A DNA stretch of 51,607 nt from Metabacillus lacus (GCF_009674805.1 NZ_WKKI01000027.1:1-51607); one strand, 5' to 3'. Shown: positions 36,123-45,200, numbered from the stretch's first letter. Numbers and translations are program-made. The notes: a model not told the origin generated them from the letters alone.

Positions 36123-37527
36123 TTGACACTCCTTTTCTTGCCATTTCTCCCCAACCCTTTTTCTTAAGAATGACATCCATAATTCCCTCTATACGCCAAA
36201 AGACTGTCATCGGTCTGTACCAAAAAGATTCTGTTAAAGCTACCAGGAATAATTTCATTAAATGGCTCACTTTTGGGTATTTCTCCATACTCCATTCTTC
36301 AAGGAGTACAGCCATAGCTGAAAAGATTGAGCCGTATACTACTGTTAAAAGAAAGAAAAGCAATGCTACTTCAATAAAAATTTCCCCCCTGAAGTAAGCC
36401 ACAATCATAATGATATAGCCAAGAAGTTCAATAACAGGGCCAAAAAATTCAATCAGCAGGTAATAAGGCATCGAGACGAGACCGATGGATTTGTATCTTG
36501 GATTAAAAATTGTTTTTCTGTGTTCCCATAAGCTTTCAAACAAACCTCTGTGCCACCGCTTCCTCTGCCTTCTAAGATATTTCAGTTCTTCGGGTGCTTC
36601 CGTCCAACAGACAGGGTCCGGCACATAAACGATTTTTTTGTCCAGTTTTTCTTCTTTAATCAGACGGTGAAGTCTCACAACAAGCTCCATGTCCTCACCC
36701 ACTGTGTGAGAATATCCGCCTGCTTTTATCACCCATTTTTTCGAGAAAACCCCAAAAGCCCCTGAAACAATCAGGAGGAGATTTGTAGAGCTGAGCCCGA
36801 TTCTTCCTGCTAAAAAAGCTCTCAAATACTCTATCACCTGCATAATGACAACAGGCTTGGAAGACAAGCCAATCTCCGTAACTTCTCCGTTTTGAATGCG
36901 GCAGCCATTGGCAATCCGGATGCTGCCCCCGGAGGCAATGATGTCATCATCTGATTCAATAATGGGCTTCATCACTTTTAAGAAAGCATTTCTTTCAATG
37001 ACCGAATCGCCATCCAAGGAACAAAAGTAAGGATATCTTGAAAAATTAATTCCTGCATTCAGCGCATCAGCTTTTCCTCCGTTTTCCTTGTCCATGACAT
37101 ACAGATTCGGATAGATGACTGATTGATATAAAGCTTTTACAGGCTTGGTATGAAGTTGATTTCTGATAACTCTATGAATTTTCTTCAATTGAAAACGCTC
37201 TATCAGCTTTTCAATTGTATCGTCAGTGGAACCGTCATTAATAATGATAATTTCATATTCCGGATACTCGATGCTGACCAGGGAGCGGATAGATCCATAT
37301 ATTCCTGCTGATTCGTTGTATGCCGGAACCAGAATAGAGACTGGCTTTGTATAGGACGACTTCAGAAGCTCATCATATGGTTCCTTTTCATCAAGCTGAT
37401 ACTGCTTCCGTATATGCTTAATAGACAGAACCATCATCCCGCCGTACACAATAATCACAAAAAGCATATAGCCAATCAGCAGCCATGCTGTAAAACCCAG
37501 TATGGAGTCAAACGTATCAATCAGCAT
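36115..37527 (-). CDS. Membrane family 2 glycosyltransferase (BcsA/PgaC/YdaM-like)
   Basis: A 470-aa processive-type beta-glycosyltransferase. An N-terminal membrane segment (13-35), GT-A core with VSILVPAYNES, INDGSTDD, metal-site DGD (172-174), GED (278-280) and QRKRW (321-325, the QxxRW motif), then four C-terminal membrane segments (355-445). No PilZ domain is present, so any c-di-GMP response must come from a partner. It overlaps the genes on both sides (10-11 bp and 8 bp). It probably polymerises and exports a surface polysaccharide from a UDP-sugar; the sugar cannot be read. Confidence 0.9.
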   Translation of the reverse strand: MLIDTFDSILGFTAWLLIGYMLFVIIVYGGMMVLSIKHIRKQYQLDEKEPYDELLKSSYTKPVSILVPAYNESAGIYGSIRSLVSIEYPEYEIIIINDGSTDDTIEKLIERFQLKKIHRVIRNQLHTKPVKALYQSVIYPNLYVMDKENGGKADALNAGINFSRYPYFCSLDGDSVIERNAFLKVMKPIIESDDDIIASGGSIRIANGCRIQNGEVTEIGLSSKPVVIMQVIEYLRAFLAGRIGLSSTNLLLIVSGAFGVFSKKWVIKAGGYSHTVGEDMELVVRLHRLIKEEKLDKKIVYVPDPVCWTEAPEELKYLRRQRKRWHRGLFESLWEHRKTIFNPRYKSIGLVSMPYYLLIEFFGPVIELLGYIIMIVAYFRGEIFIEVALLFFLLTVVYGSIFSAMAVLLEEWSMEKYPKVSHLMKLFLVALTESFWYRPMTVFWRIEGIMDVILKKKGWGEMARKGVSNE

Positions 37528-38566
37528 AATCCATCCTCTCCTTCTTCAGCCACTCTGCTGCCATATCTCTCGCAAAAGGGTCTTGTGAGTTTTCAGCAAC
37601 TCTTCTCAGGATATCAGTTCCTCCATGAAACCTGCTCAAAGCTCCGGCTGCCTCTGATCGGACCAGATATTCCTCATCACTCATCAAGTCAGCAAGAACA
37701 TCTGAAAAGGATATCAATTTAAGAGAATTCACCACTTTTGCTGCCATTAGGCGCTCAAGCCACATAGCTGACGAAAAGAATGGCAGCAGCTTTTCTTCTT
37801 CAACAAGCAGGCCGGTCTCTCCGATCGACTTGAGAGCCCTGACCCTCAGCTCACTTTCTTCAGAGTTCAGCATATTGACTAGAAGTCCGTGATAATCAAA
37901 AAGCTGCCGCTGACCAATCACCTCAAGAACAACGCATTTTAACTGAAGGGGAAGTGCATCAAAACGTTCCGCAAACACGGAAAATTGATCTTCCTGCAAA
38001 TGTTCAAAAATGGACAAATAACTGAAGTCTGACAGCTGATATTTTGGATGCTGTAATTTCTCCAGTAATTGGGGGTCGTTTCTGTCTGCTGATATTTTCA
38101 GCAGAAGTACTTCTTCAGCTGCAGTAAGCCTGCGTGAAAGGTAATGTTTTTCAATCTCCTGAGTAAAATTTAACCGCAAATCCTCGATCATATATAAACT
38201 GTTCATTCTCAGGCTCCACCTTCTCGAATGGAGCTGTTTCAAAATCCATGAAGATAAATGTTTTTCTGCGTAAGCCCTCATCCTGTTTCTGACTTTTTCA
38301 CCTTCAAGCACTTGAGAGTATTCGTTCAGCAATTCAGATGCTGCGATCAGCGAAAACCTGGAATGCGGGATAATAACCTTAGAGACTGTACCCTCGCTTA
38401 AAAAATGATAAAGAGGAAGCCTGTACTTTTCCTTGCTGAAAGACACTCTTCTTTTGAAGCGAATTTTATAAGCCTTATGAATGACCAGGTAGCCGAACAG
38501 CACAAAGAGCAATAACAGAGAAAATAAAAATATCGTGAACAGATCTGCCAAATCTATCATTTCCAC
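37517..38566 (-). CDS. Membrane-anchored HEAT-repeat protein
   Basis: A 349-aa protein with one N-terminal membrane segment (6-28), a basic stretch (KIRFKRRVSFSKEK), then helical repeats of HEAT/PBS-lyase type to the C-terminus (LLNSEESELRVRALKSIGE, DEEYLVRSEAAGALSRF, SQDPFARDMAAEWLKK). A GTG at 38566 with GAGG 8 nt upstream is favoured over the ATG at 38560. It overlaps the cyclase gene by 10 bp and the glycosyltransferase by 11 bp. It may be a cytoplasmic scaffold that links cyclase and synthase at the membrane (inference). Confidence 0.82.
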   Translation of the reverse strand: MEMIDLADLFTIFLFSLLLLFVLFGYLVIHKAYKIRFKRRVSFSKEKYRLPLYHFLSEGTVSKVIIPHSRFSLIAASELLNEYSQVLEGEKVRNRMRAYAEKHLSSWILKQLHSRRWSLRMNSLYMIEDLRLNFTQEIEKHYLSRRLTAAEEVLLLKISADRNDPQLLEKLQHPKYQLSDFSYLSIFEHLQEDQFSVFAERFDALPLQLKCVVLEVIGQRQLFDYHGLLVNMLNSEESELRVRALKSIGETGLLVEEEKLLPFFSSAMWLERLMAAKVVNSLKLISFSDVLADLMSDEEYLVRSEAAGALSRFHGGTDILRRVAENSQDPFARDMAAEWLKKERMDYAD

Positions 38567-40176
38567 TCGCTCATCCTCTTTACCAGATGTGTTAATCTTG
38601 ATTCCAGTTCCAGCAGCTTAAACGGTTTTGTTAGATAGTCATCTGCACCAAGCTTGAGAGCGCGGGCAACATCTTGCTCGCCCTTTCTTGAAGTCAGCAT
38701 CACGACTGTAAATTGATTCTGATTTTCAAATCCTCTGATTTTTTGCAGAACCTCCAGGCCGTCCATTTTCGGCATCATACCGTCAAGTATCATAAAATAC
38801 GGTTCTGCCTTCTTCTTGTACCAACCGGACTCTATAAATTCCATCCCATCTTTAAAAGCTTTCATCTCAAGCTGAAACTGTTCATTCAACTGACTCTTCT
38901 TAAATAAATCCTGCAAAATCGTCCGAATAATCGGGTCATCGTCTACAACGCCGATATTAAGAACTTTCTTTCTCGGAAGAATATCTGAAAAGGCTGCCAG
39001 CTTTACATTTTTCCTTCCTGCGGCCTTTGCCTCATACAGTGCTCCGTCTACTAAATCAAGAACAATCTGGAGGTCATTACTTTCTCTTATCTCCATAACA
39101 CCCGCAGAAAAACTTACTCTAAAAGCAGAGTCTTCACTAATAAATTCTGTTCTATGCAGTTCTGATAGTATTCTCTCCAACACCTGCTTCGCTGTTTTTC
39201 CATCTGTTTTGGGAAGCAAAATCAAAAATTCTTCGCCGCCATATCTAAAAACAAGGTCACTTGGACGCATCTGCTGCCTCATGATGTTGGCAAATTCCAT
39301 TAAAACCTTGTCTCCGGCTGGATGCCCGTAAGTATCATTAATATTTTTAAAATGATCCAGATCGAGGATTGCGATAGAAAAAGCCACGTTCTCTCTGCTC
39401 ATCTGGTTCATGAGCCTTTCAAAAGCTCCAGCAAGGAAGCGGCGGTTATATAGGCGCGTTAGTTCATCCACGAGAACAAGCTCATCGATACTTCTCTTCT
39501 TCTGAAGCTGATTACCCAGCCTGATTTTGAATTCTTCCAGATCAAAAGGCTTTAAAATAAAGTCATCTGCTCCGCCCGAATAGCTTTGCACCCTGGTTTC
39601 TTTTGAACTGTCAACGCTGATCATAATAGTTGGAACATAGGACTTCTGCATCAGCTCCTTCAAGCTGTTTAACACCTGAAGGCCGTGCTGAGACTTCATA
39701 TGTACATCAATAACAACGCAGTCCGGATTTAAATCATAAAAGCTGGCAAGGGCCCGTTCAGGATCTGCATATGCCATCACTGAATAGCCGTCCTTTTCCA
39801 GTTCATCCTTTAAAAACATTAATAAAGTAGTATCATCATCAATCAGCATGATTAACTCTTGTTCAACATCGGAGTTAGTTTCAGCCACCTGAAGATTTTC
39901 CGATTTTAATTCTTCATTATATAGTGCGGAAAGAAGCGGAAGAAGGAAGATTTGGACATCTTTTGTTGTCCATTTCCGCTCTTCGTTTTCCGTAAGAATG
40001 TGATGAAGAGAAGCAGCTATATTTCCTAAGCTGGTAAGACCGATTGTAGAAGCAGTGCCTGCCAGAGAATGGATAAATCTGTATAATTCCAGATGCGGAA
40101 TCTGTTCATCAGAGTTCAGCCAGTTATCGAGCTGAGAGCGGATTGTATTCAATAATTTTTGCTGATATTTATTCAT
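38557..40176 (-). CDS. Hpt-REC-GGDEF-REC diguanylate cyclase
   Basis: A 539-aa cytoplasmic regulator. Residues 1-95 are an Hpt domain with His36 (HSLAGTAST). REC1 (108-222): IDDD acidic pocket, Asp157. GGDEF domain (235-395): active-site GGEEF at 313-317 and an inhibitory I-site RPSD at 304-307, exactly five residues before it. REC2 (405-530): Asp465 (MILDGMMPKMDG). All catalytic residues for c-di-GMP synthesis are present. Two adjacent ATGs follow AAAGGAG; the second (40176) has the better 6-nt spacing. It is the first gene of the six-gene operon. Confidence 0.92.
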   Translation of the reverse strand: MNKYQQKLLNTIRSQLDNWLNSDEQIPHLELYRFIHSLAGTASTIGLTSLGNIAASLHHILTENEERKWTTKDVQIFLLPLLSALYNEELKSENLQVAETNSDVEQELIMLIDDDTTLLMFLKDELEKDGYSVMAYADPERALASFYDLNPDCVVIDVHMKSQHGLQVLNSLKELMQKSYVPTIMISVDSSKETRVQSYSGGADDFILKPFDLEEFKIRLGNQLQKKRSIDELVLVDELTRLYNRRFLAGAFERLMNQMSRENVAFSIAILDLDHFKNINDTYGHPAGDKVLMEFANIMRQQMRPSDLVFRYGGEEFLILLPKTDGKTAKQVLERILSELHRTEFISEDSAFRVSFSAGVMEIRESNDLQIVLDLVDGALYEAKAAGRKNVKLAAFSDILPRKKVLNIGVVDDDPIIRTILQDLFKKSQLNEQFQLEMKAFKDGMEFIESGWYKKKAEPYFMILDGMMPKMDGLEVLQKIRGFENQNQFTVVMLTSRKGEQDVARALKLGADDYLTKPFKLLELESRLTHLVKRMSEWK

Positions 40177-40276
40177 CATTAACTCCTTTGAAAAGGTAAT
40201 CGACATAATTTTACTACTTTCGCCAATAATTGTAACTATATATTTAGTACCTTTTGAGTATGTGTTGATCATTTTT

Positions 40277-40312
40277 CCCGAATAGGAAAATATTATATTT
40301 TTCCTATTCGGG
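40277..40312. promoter_or_regulatory. 14-bp inverted repeat upstream of the cyclase operon
   Basis: CCCGAATAGGAAAA and TTTTCCTATTCGGG form a perfect 14-bp inverted repeat with an 8-nt loop, 100 bp before the first gene of the operon. The loop reads TATAAT on the minus strand, so a -10 element would lie inside the dyad. It could be an operator or an attenuator hairpin. No c-di-GMP riboswitch consensus was found in 40177-40276. Confidence 0.5.
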
Positions 40313-40508
40313 ATGACTGTGAGTCCAATCTGTTTCTGTTCTGCCTTTTTAAACAGGCTGTGTAAAATAAATAAAGCTGCTTTTTTGTCTGAACATAAAA
40401 TGCCTCTCCTTACTCAGAAGTAATAAGAAGAGCTTTTCCGGTTAACAGCAGGAATTTCGAGAGGATATAGGAAGCTTTTGCAGGAATCTCCACTTGAACT
40501 TCTTATTG

Positions 40509-40544
40509 AAAAATCCCCATCTGAAAAATCAGATGGGGATTTTT
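40509..40544 (-). terminator. Terminator of the oligo-1,6-glucosidase gene
   Basis: A perfect 16-bp stem (AAAAATCCCCATCTGA / TCAGATGGGGATTTTT) with a 4-nt loop. Confidence 0.95.
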
Positions 40545-40552
40545 ATTCTCAT

Positions 40553-42214
40553 TTATAACACGTATACTCTGGCCTCGTATGGTTTCAGTGTGAAGGAGGT
40601 CATATGCTTGTGATTGTCTATTTGATAATTTGACAGAAGCAGGCTTTCACTGGAAAGCGGCAGCTTGCTGTATTGGTAGTACGCAGGCTTGTCGCTGATA
40701 TTCGTGATTACAAGCGCTTTTTTATCTTCGTACGTACGGGTATACGCATAAATCTGCTTATCTTCCTCAAGAATACAATCATAATTTCCATATACCAAAA
40801 CATCATTTTCTTTTCTGATTTTAATGAGGTTTTTATAATAGTGATAAATGGACTGAGGATCCTTCAGCTGCTTCTCCACATTTGTCTCTTTGTAGTTCTC
40901 ATTGGCACCAAACCATGGGGTGCCTGTTGAGAAGCCGCCATGACTCTCAGTATTCCATTGCATTGGTGTCCGGGAATTATCCCTGCCCTTTGCCCAGATA
41001 ATTTGCATGATTTCATCGTGCGAGCGTCCTTTTTCAATTTCAATACGGTAAAGGTTTTTCATTGCTACATCATCATAGTCATCTATGGAAGGAAATTGAA
41101 CGTTGGTCATGCCGATTTCCTGCCCTTGATAAACAAACGGGGTGCCCTGCATGAGGAAGTACATGGTTGCCAGCGCCTTTGCACTTTCATTCAGGTATTT
41201 TATATCATTGCCCCACGTCGAAACTGAGCGTGGCTGATCATGGTTTTCAAGGAACAAAGCATTCCATCCTCTTCCTTGAAGCCCTTTTTGCCATTTTGTT
41301 AAAGTCTGCTTCAAATTCACAAGATCAATGCTGCCTTCTACCCCGGTATCCCAAAGTCCAAGGTGCTCAAATTGGAAAATCATATTAAAAATCCCCTGAT
41401 CTTCTCCAACCCAGTCATCTGCCTGCTCAATCTTCACACCGTTTGCTTCGCCAACAGTCATAATATCGTAACGCGCAAACGTTTGCGCTTTCAGTTCTGT
41501 TAAATGTTCCATGATTCCGTCTACATTCATGTGATAATCAAATGATGACACATAATCCAGCCCATATGGATTTGGAAGGTCAGGGAAACCTTCTTTTTTC
41601 TTGATATGAGAAATTGCATCTACCCTGAAGCCATCAATTCCCTTATCAAGCCACCAGTTAATCATCTGATAAACTGCTTCTCTCATGTCACTGTTATTCC
41701 AATTTAAATCAGGCTGTTTTGTTGCAAAAACATGAAGATAATACTGTCCAGTTTCTTCGTCAAGCTCCCATGCAGAACCGCTGAAGATACTTTCCCAGTT
41801 ATTCGGCTCTTGACCGTTTTTGCCATCATGCCAGATATACCAATCCCGTTTTTCATTACTTTTGGAAGAACGGGATTCAATAAACCAAGGATGCTCATCA
41901 CTCGTATGATTCACAACTAGATCCAGGATCAGCTTCATCCCGCGGCTATGAACTTTTTCAAGCAGTTCATCAAAATCTTCCATTGTGCCGAAGTCTTCCA
42001 TAATATCCTGATAATCGCTGATATCATAGCCGTTATCTGCATTAGGTGACGAAAATACAGGGCAGATCCATATGACATCGATTCCAAGATCCTTCAAATA
42101 ATCCAGTTTGGAAATAATCCCTCTAATATCGCCTATTCCATCGCCGTTTGAATCCATGAAACTCCTAGGATATATTTGATAAGCAACTGCTTCTTTCCAC
42201 CAGGCTTTTTTCAT
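40553..42214 (-). CDS. malL: Oligo-1,6-glucosidase / alpha-glucosidase (GH13, MalL-like)
   Basis: A 553-aa cytoplasmic GH13_31 enzyme that releases glucose from isomaltose-type and malto-oligosaccharides. N-terminus WWKEAVAYQIYPRSFMDSNG is typical. Catalytic residues: Asp in GFRVDAISHI, Glu in MTVGEANGV, Asp in FLENHDQPR; DGIGDI marks the calcium loop. The ATG at 42214 has GAGGAG 8 nt upstream. There is no PTS or MalR gene beside it. A cre-like site lies just upstream. Confidence 0.92.
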   Translation of the reverse strand: MKKAWWKEAVAYQIYPRSFMDSNGDGIGDIRGIISKLDYLKDLGIDVIWICPVFSSPNADNGYDISDYQDIMEDFGTMEDFDELLEKVHSRGMKLILDLVVNHTSDEHPWFIESRSSKSNEKRDWYIWHDGKNGQEPNNWESIFSGSAWELDEETGQYYLHVFATKQPDLNWNNSDMREAVYQMINWWLDKGIDGFRVDAISHIKKKEGFPDLPNPYGLDYVSSFDYHMNVDGIMEHLTELKAQTFARYDIMTVGEANGVKIEQADDWVGEDQGIFNMIFQFEHLGLWDTGVEGSIDLVNLKQTLTKWQKGLQGRGWNALFLENHDQPRSVSTWGNDIKYLNESAKALATMYFLMQGTPFVYQGQEIGMTNVQFPSIDDYDDVAMKNLYRIEIEKGRSHDEIMQIIWAKGRDNSRTPMQWNTESHGGFSTGTPWFGANENYKETNVEKQLKDPQSIYHYYKNLIKIRKENDVLVYGNYDCILEEDKQIYAYTRTYEDKKALVITNISDKPAYYQYSKLPLSSESLLLSNYQIDNHKHMTSFTLKPYEARVYVL

Positions 42215-42230
42215 TTCATACACTCCTCTT

Positions 42231-42244
42231 CGAAAGCGCTCTCT
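42231..42244. promoter_or_regulatory. cre-like site upstream of malL
   Basis: CGAAAGCGCTCTCT fits the cre consensus TGWNANCGNTNWCA at all but the two outermost bases and lies 17-30 bp before the start codon. Confidence 0.45.
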
Positions 42245-42432
42245 TTTTTGTCGGCTAGCAATCAGCCGTATCATAGTTATGACAACTAAACTGTATTATA
42301 CTCTAAATTTGTTAATAGTTGAACAAGAACTTTGCGAAAACAGGAGATTCTAAAATCCTATTTTTACCACATGTTTTATCATCTTTAGTTCAGAAGTACT
42401 GAAGGACGGCAGGAAAGCTCTCGCAGCTATAA

Positions 42433-42469
42433 AAAAGGCGTGACAAATACTCTCTTTGTCATGCCTTTT
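42433..42469 (-). terminator. Terminator of the DAACS symporter gene
   Basis: AAAAGGCGTGACAAA / TTTGTCATGCCTTTT stem, one mismatch, then T/A-rich sequence on the minus strand. It lies 40 bp after the stop. Confidence 0.85.
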
Positions 42470-42508
42470 CATGATAGCCCATGTCTTTGCATTTACTTCC
42501 AATCCCAT

Positions 42509-43747
42509 TTAAGAAGCAATCTTTTCTACAGCTTTTTCACCCTGCCGCTTCAGCCAGTCCTTTCCCTCGACAACTCTTGATGTCAGCATACTGCTGACAG
42601 TGTCACCGGTAACATTCAGCATCGTTGCCGGAGGATCAATAATTGTGCTGATAGCTGCGATAATCGGCAATGCTTCCGGAGGGAATCCATACAAAGATAG
42701 TATCAGCATTTCTCCAATCATACCGCCGCTTGGAATAGCACCCATAACCATTCCTACCAGCAGGGAGACCAGTATGATGCTTGTGTATGTTCCAAAACCG
42801 CTTAAGTCCATATCAAAAATGCCAAACAAAAAGACAATCTTAAATACTCCCCCAATTACAGAACCGTCTTTATGGAGAGCAGCTCCCAAAGGTATGGTGG
42901 TTTCACGAATATCACTTTTCACCCCCATCTTTTCTGCAGCTGCCAAATTCACAGGAAGAGATGCAGCACTTGAACAGGTCGCAAGGGAAGTGACTGCAGG
43001 AGAAAAAATATTCTTCCAAAAAACTTTTACTCCTGTCATTCTTCCCGCCAAATAAGCAAACAAGGTGAAAAAGACAAGGAAATAAATGACGGCACCTATG
43101 TAGTAAGCGGCACTTGCCCTGACATATGTGCCCAGCAGCATTGGTCCGTATTCCCCTGCCAATGTGGCGAAGTATGCACCAAGGCCGATAGGTGCGTAAT
43201 ACATGATGAATGAAACAAGCTTCATTAACACCTCAGAACCTGAAGTAAGAAAAGAAGCAAATGGCCTCCCTTTTTCTCCCGACATGGATACCGCCAGTCC
43301 AAGGAGAAGTGAAAAAACAATCAGCGCCAGCATATTTCCGCGGAAAAAAAGATCAATAAAATCCGGTACTGTGAATGTGCGGACAATCTGGTCTGCAAGG
43401 CTGACCTCCTCCAAAGCTTCAGGTTTTTCAAGCTGAATGGATACACCCTGAGCGGGAGGAACAATTTTAACAATAAGAAGTCCAAATAGGGCAGCTGCAA
43501 AGCCGGTAGCTAAAAACACTCCCATCATGCTGCCCATTATCTTGCCAAGGCGCTTTGTCCCATCCATATTGGCAATGGACGAAGCAATCGTAAAGAACAC
43601 CAAGGGAATTACAACTGTAAACATAGCGTTTAAAAATATGTCTCCAAACGGCTTCAGAACCACAGCTTGTTCACCCGCAACAATTCCAATCAGGCCGCCA
43701 ATTAAGATGCCTGATAATAAAATCAGCGGAAAGCGATACGCTTTCAT
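42509..43747 (-). CDS. Sodium:dicarboxylate/amino acid symporter (DAACS family)
   Basis: A 412-aa carrier with about eight membrane segments and two re-entrant hairpins. Signature parts: SPAVTSLATCSSAASLPVNL (HP1), IPLGAALHKDGSVIGG (TM7), GAIPSGGMIGEMLIL (HP2), IIDPPATMLNVTGD (TM8). It imports glutamate/aspartate, C4-dicarboxylate or Ser/Thr with Na+ or H+; the substrate cannot be fixed. The ATG at 43747 with GGGGTGGAG upstream was chosen over a TTG six codons earlier. Confidence 0.88.
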   Translation of the reverse strand: MKAYRFPLILLSGILIGGLIGIVAGEQAVVLKPFGDIFLNAMFTVVIPLVFFTIASSIANMDGTKRLGKIMGSMMGVFLATGFAAALFGLLIVKIVPPAQGVSIQLEKPEALEEVSLADQIVRTFTVPDFIDLFFRGNMLALIVFSLLLGLAVSMSGEKGRPFASFLTSGSEVLMKLVSFIMYYAPIGLGAYFATLAGEYGPMLLGTYVRASAAYYIGAVIYFLVFFTLFAYLAGRMTGVKVFWKNIFSPAVTSLATCSSAASLPVNLAAAEKMGVKSDIRETTIPLGAALHKDGSVIGGVFKIVFLFGIFDMDLSGFGTYTSIILVSLLVGMVMGAIPSGGMIGEMLILSLYGFPPEALPIIAAISTIIDPPATMLNVTGDTVSSMLTSRVVEGKDWLKRQGEKAVEKIAS

Positions 43748-43971
43748 CTTACTCCACCCCTTCAATTAACATAACAATTAATGGTAGCAAGATAAATTCA
43801 TTTCTGTCAATAACTTCTATAGAAATACACTATTTCCCAACAATCATTAAAAGTGGATTTCTTCCTCATTCATCTGGAGCAAAGGGCTTCATACATTCTC
43901 AGGAGAACTTTCGAAGGTTTAAAAAGGCTTAACAGCTCAATGAATTCGGGATGCAGTAACACATAACAAAA

Positions 43972-44005
43972 AGCACCCCAAATGATACACGTTGGGATGC
44001 CGCTT
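43972..44005 (-). terminator. Terminator of yugP
   Basis: GCATCCCAA / TTTGGGGTGC stem followed by TTTTTGTTAT on the minus strand. Confidence 0.75.
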
Positions 44006-44013
44006 TGAAACGA

Positions 44014-44697
44014 TCAGTTTCTGTTCGCAGAAGCAAACAATGCTATAAATTTAAGGAGCTGAAGCAAAGAAATCACAGCTGCGGCTACATAGGTGAGTGC
44101 AGCAGCATTCAATACCTTGTTCACTCCCCTTTCTTCATCGTTCCTGATAAACCCTTCTGAGAGCATTAAGTTTTTCGCTCTTGAGCTCGCATTAAACTCT
44201 ACAGGAAGTGTGACAAGCTGGAAGGCAACAGCAGCGGAAAAGAAAACAATTCCCAGACCGAGCATATTGAGGCTTCCAAGCAGTAAGCCTGCTATGAGCA
44301 GGAATGGTGCTACACCGGAAGTTAAATTAACAACCGGAAACATTTTATGGCGCAGTACCAGGGCTCCGTATGCTTCTTTATGCTGTATTGCATGCCCAAT
44401 TTCATGGGAAGCAACAGAAATGGATGCAATAGAGCTTCCGTAATACACCGGCTCCGAGAGTCTGACTACTTTGTTCACAGGATCATAATGATCAGTTAAT
44501 GCTCCTTTGACAGCTTCTACTCTTACATCATTAATGCCGCTTGAAGCGAGCAGTCTTTTGGCGGCCTCTGCCCCAGTAATACCTGAAGAAGCTGGTACCT
44601 TTGTATATTTATCAAAATTTCCTTTTACCCGGACCTGAGCCCACATGGCAACACCAAAAGCTGCAAAAATTAAAATATCCAGCGGATGAAAAAACAT
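44014..44697 (-). CDS. yugP: Membrane zinc metallopeptidase YugP
   Basis: A 227-aa member of the YugP neutral zinc metallopeptidase family (PF04298). Membrane segment at residues 5-20, zinc motif SVASHEIGHAIQH, three further membrane segments (120-185 and 200-222) and VEFNASSRAKNLM supplying the third ligand region. AAGGAGG lies just before the ATG. Substrate unknown. It is divergent from mstX-yugO, the same neighbourhood as in B. subtilis. Confidence 0.92.
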   Translation of the reverse strand: MFFHPLDILIFAAFGVAMWAQVRVKGNFDKYTKVPASSGITGAEAAKRLLASSGINDVRVEAVKGALTDHYDPVNKVVRLSEPVYYGSSIASISVASHEIGHAIQHKEAYGALVLRHKMFPVVNLTSGVAPFLLIAGLLLGSLNMLGLGIVFFSAAVAFQLVTLPVEFNASSRAKNLMLSEGFIRNDEERGVNKVLNAAALTYVAAAVISLLQLLKFIALFASANRN

Positions 44698-44933
44698 GCT
44701 GATGCCTCCTTGCCTCTATAGAATAAAGAGCTGTACTATCCTGCTAAATGGATGCCAATAGTATTGCCTGCCAGAGAACGATGTAACAGATGTGTTTTTT
44801 TCCATGTAAGCATTTTGGCTATATTGTATTCTTACCTCTTTTAAATTTTGCACAAACCTCCCTGAAGTGATCTCATTTTTCAGCGGAATATGTACATACT
44901 ACACAATAACTGGTATTTTGGGAGGGCACTTTC

Positions 44934-45200
44934 TTGAAGCTGACAGAAGAAGAAAAATCCTCATTAAGCGAGGCAATTGACAGAATGAATGAAGGCCTTG
45001 ATGCCTTTATCCAATACTACAATGAATCAGAAGAAGACAAGCCGCTGATTGAGTTTTCTGAGGAGACTCAGTCTGCCATTCATGCAGCTGTCAGCTCTTA
45101 CGGAAAAGAAGAAGTTGAAAAAAGAATTAATAACATTATTAAAGAGATTTTCTCTTTTCTTCCCCCGCATCAAGGAGATGAAAACAATGAGGTCAAATAA
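44934..45200 (+). CDS. mstX: Mistic (MstX), short form
   Basis: An 88-aa acidic, helical protein that I recognise as Mistic: EAIDRMNEGLDAFIQYYNES corresponds almost exactly to the B. subtilis MstX segment, followed by PLIEFSEETQ and INNIIKEIF. It lacks the about 27-residue N-terminal extension of B. subtilis MstX, as do short orthologues. The start is TTG at 44934, 8 nt after GGGAGG. Mistic associates with membranes without a signal sequence and is known to be co-expressed with the K+ channel YugO. It overlaps yugO by 14 bp. Confidence 0.9.
   Translation: MKLTEEEKSSLSEAIDRMNEGLDAFIQYYNESEEDKPLIEFSEETQSAIHAAVSSYGKEEVEKRINNIIKEIFSFLPPHQGDENNEVK

Noticed and set aside
29616-40176. Cellulose synthase (bcs) operon
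   Set aside because: Only the glycosyltransferase resembles BcsA; there is no PilZ domain, no BcsB and no GH8 enzyme.
40177-40276. c-di-GMP riboswitch in the leader of the cyclase operon
   Set aside because: No GEMM-I or GEMM-II core motifs could be found; only the dyad at 40277-40312 stands out.
42600-43055. 151-aa plus-strand frame inside the symporter gene
   Set aside because: Antisense shadow of a membrane protein gene with all family motifs on the minus strand.
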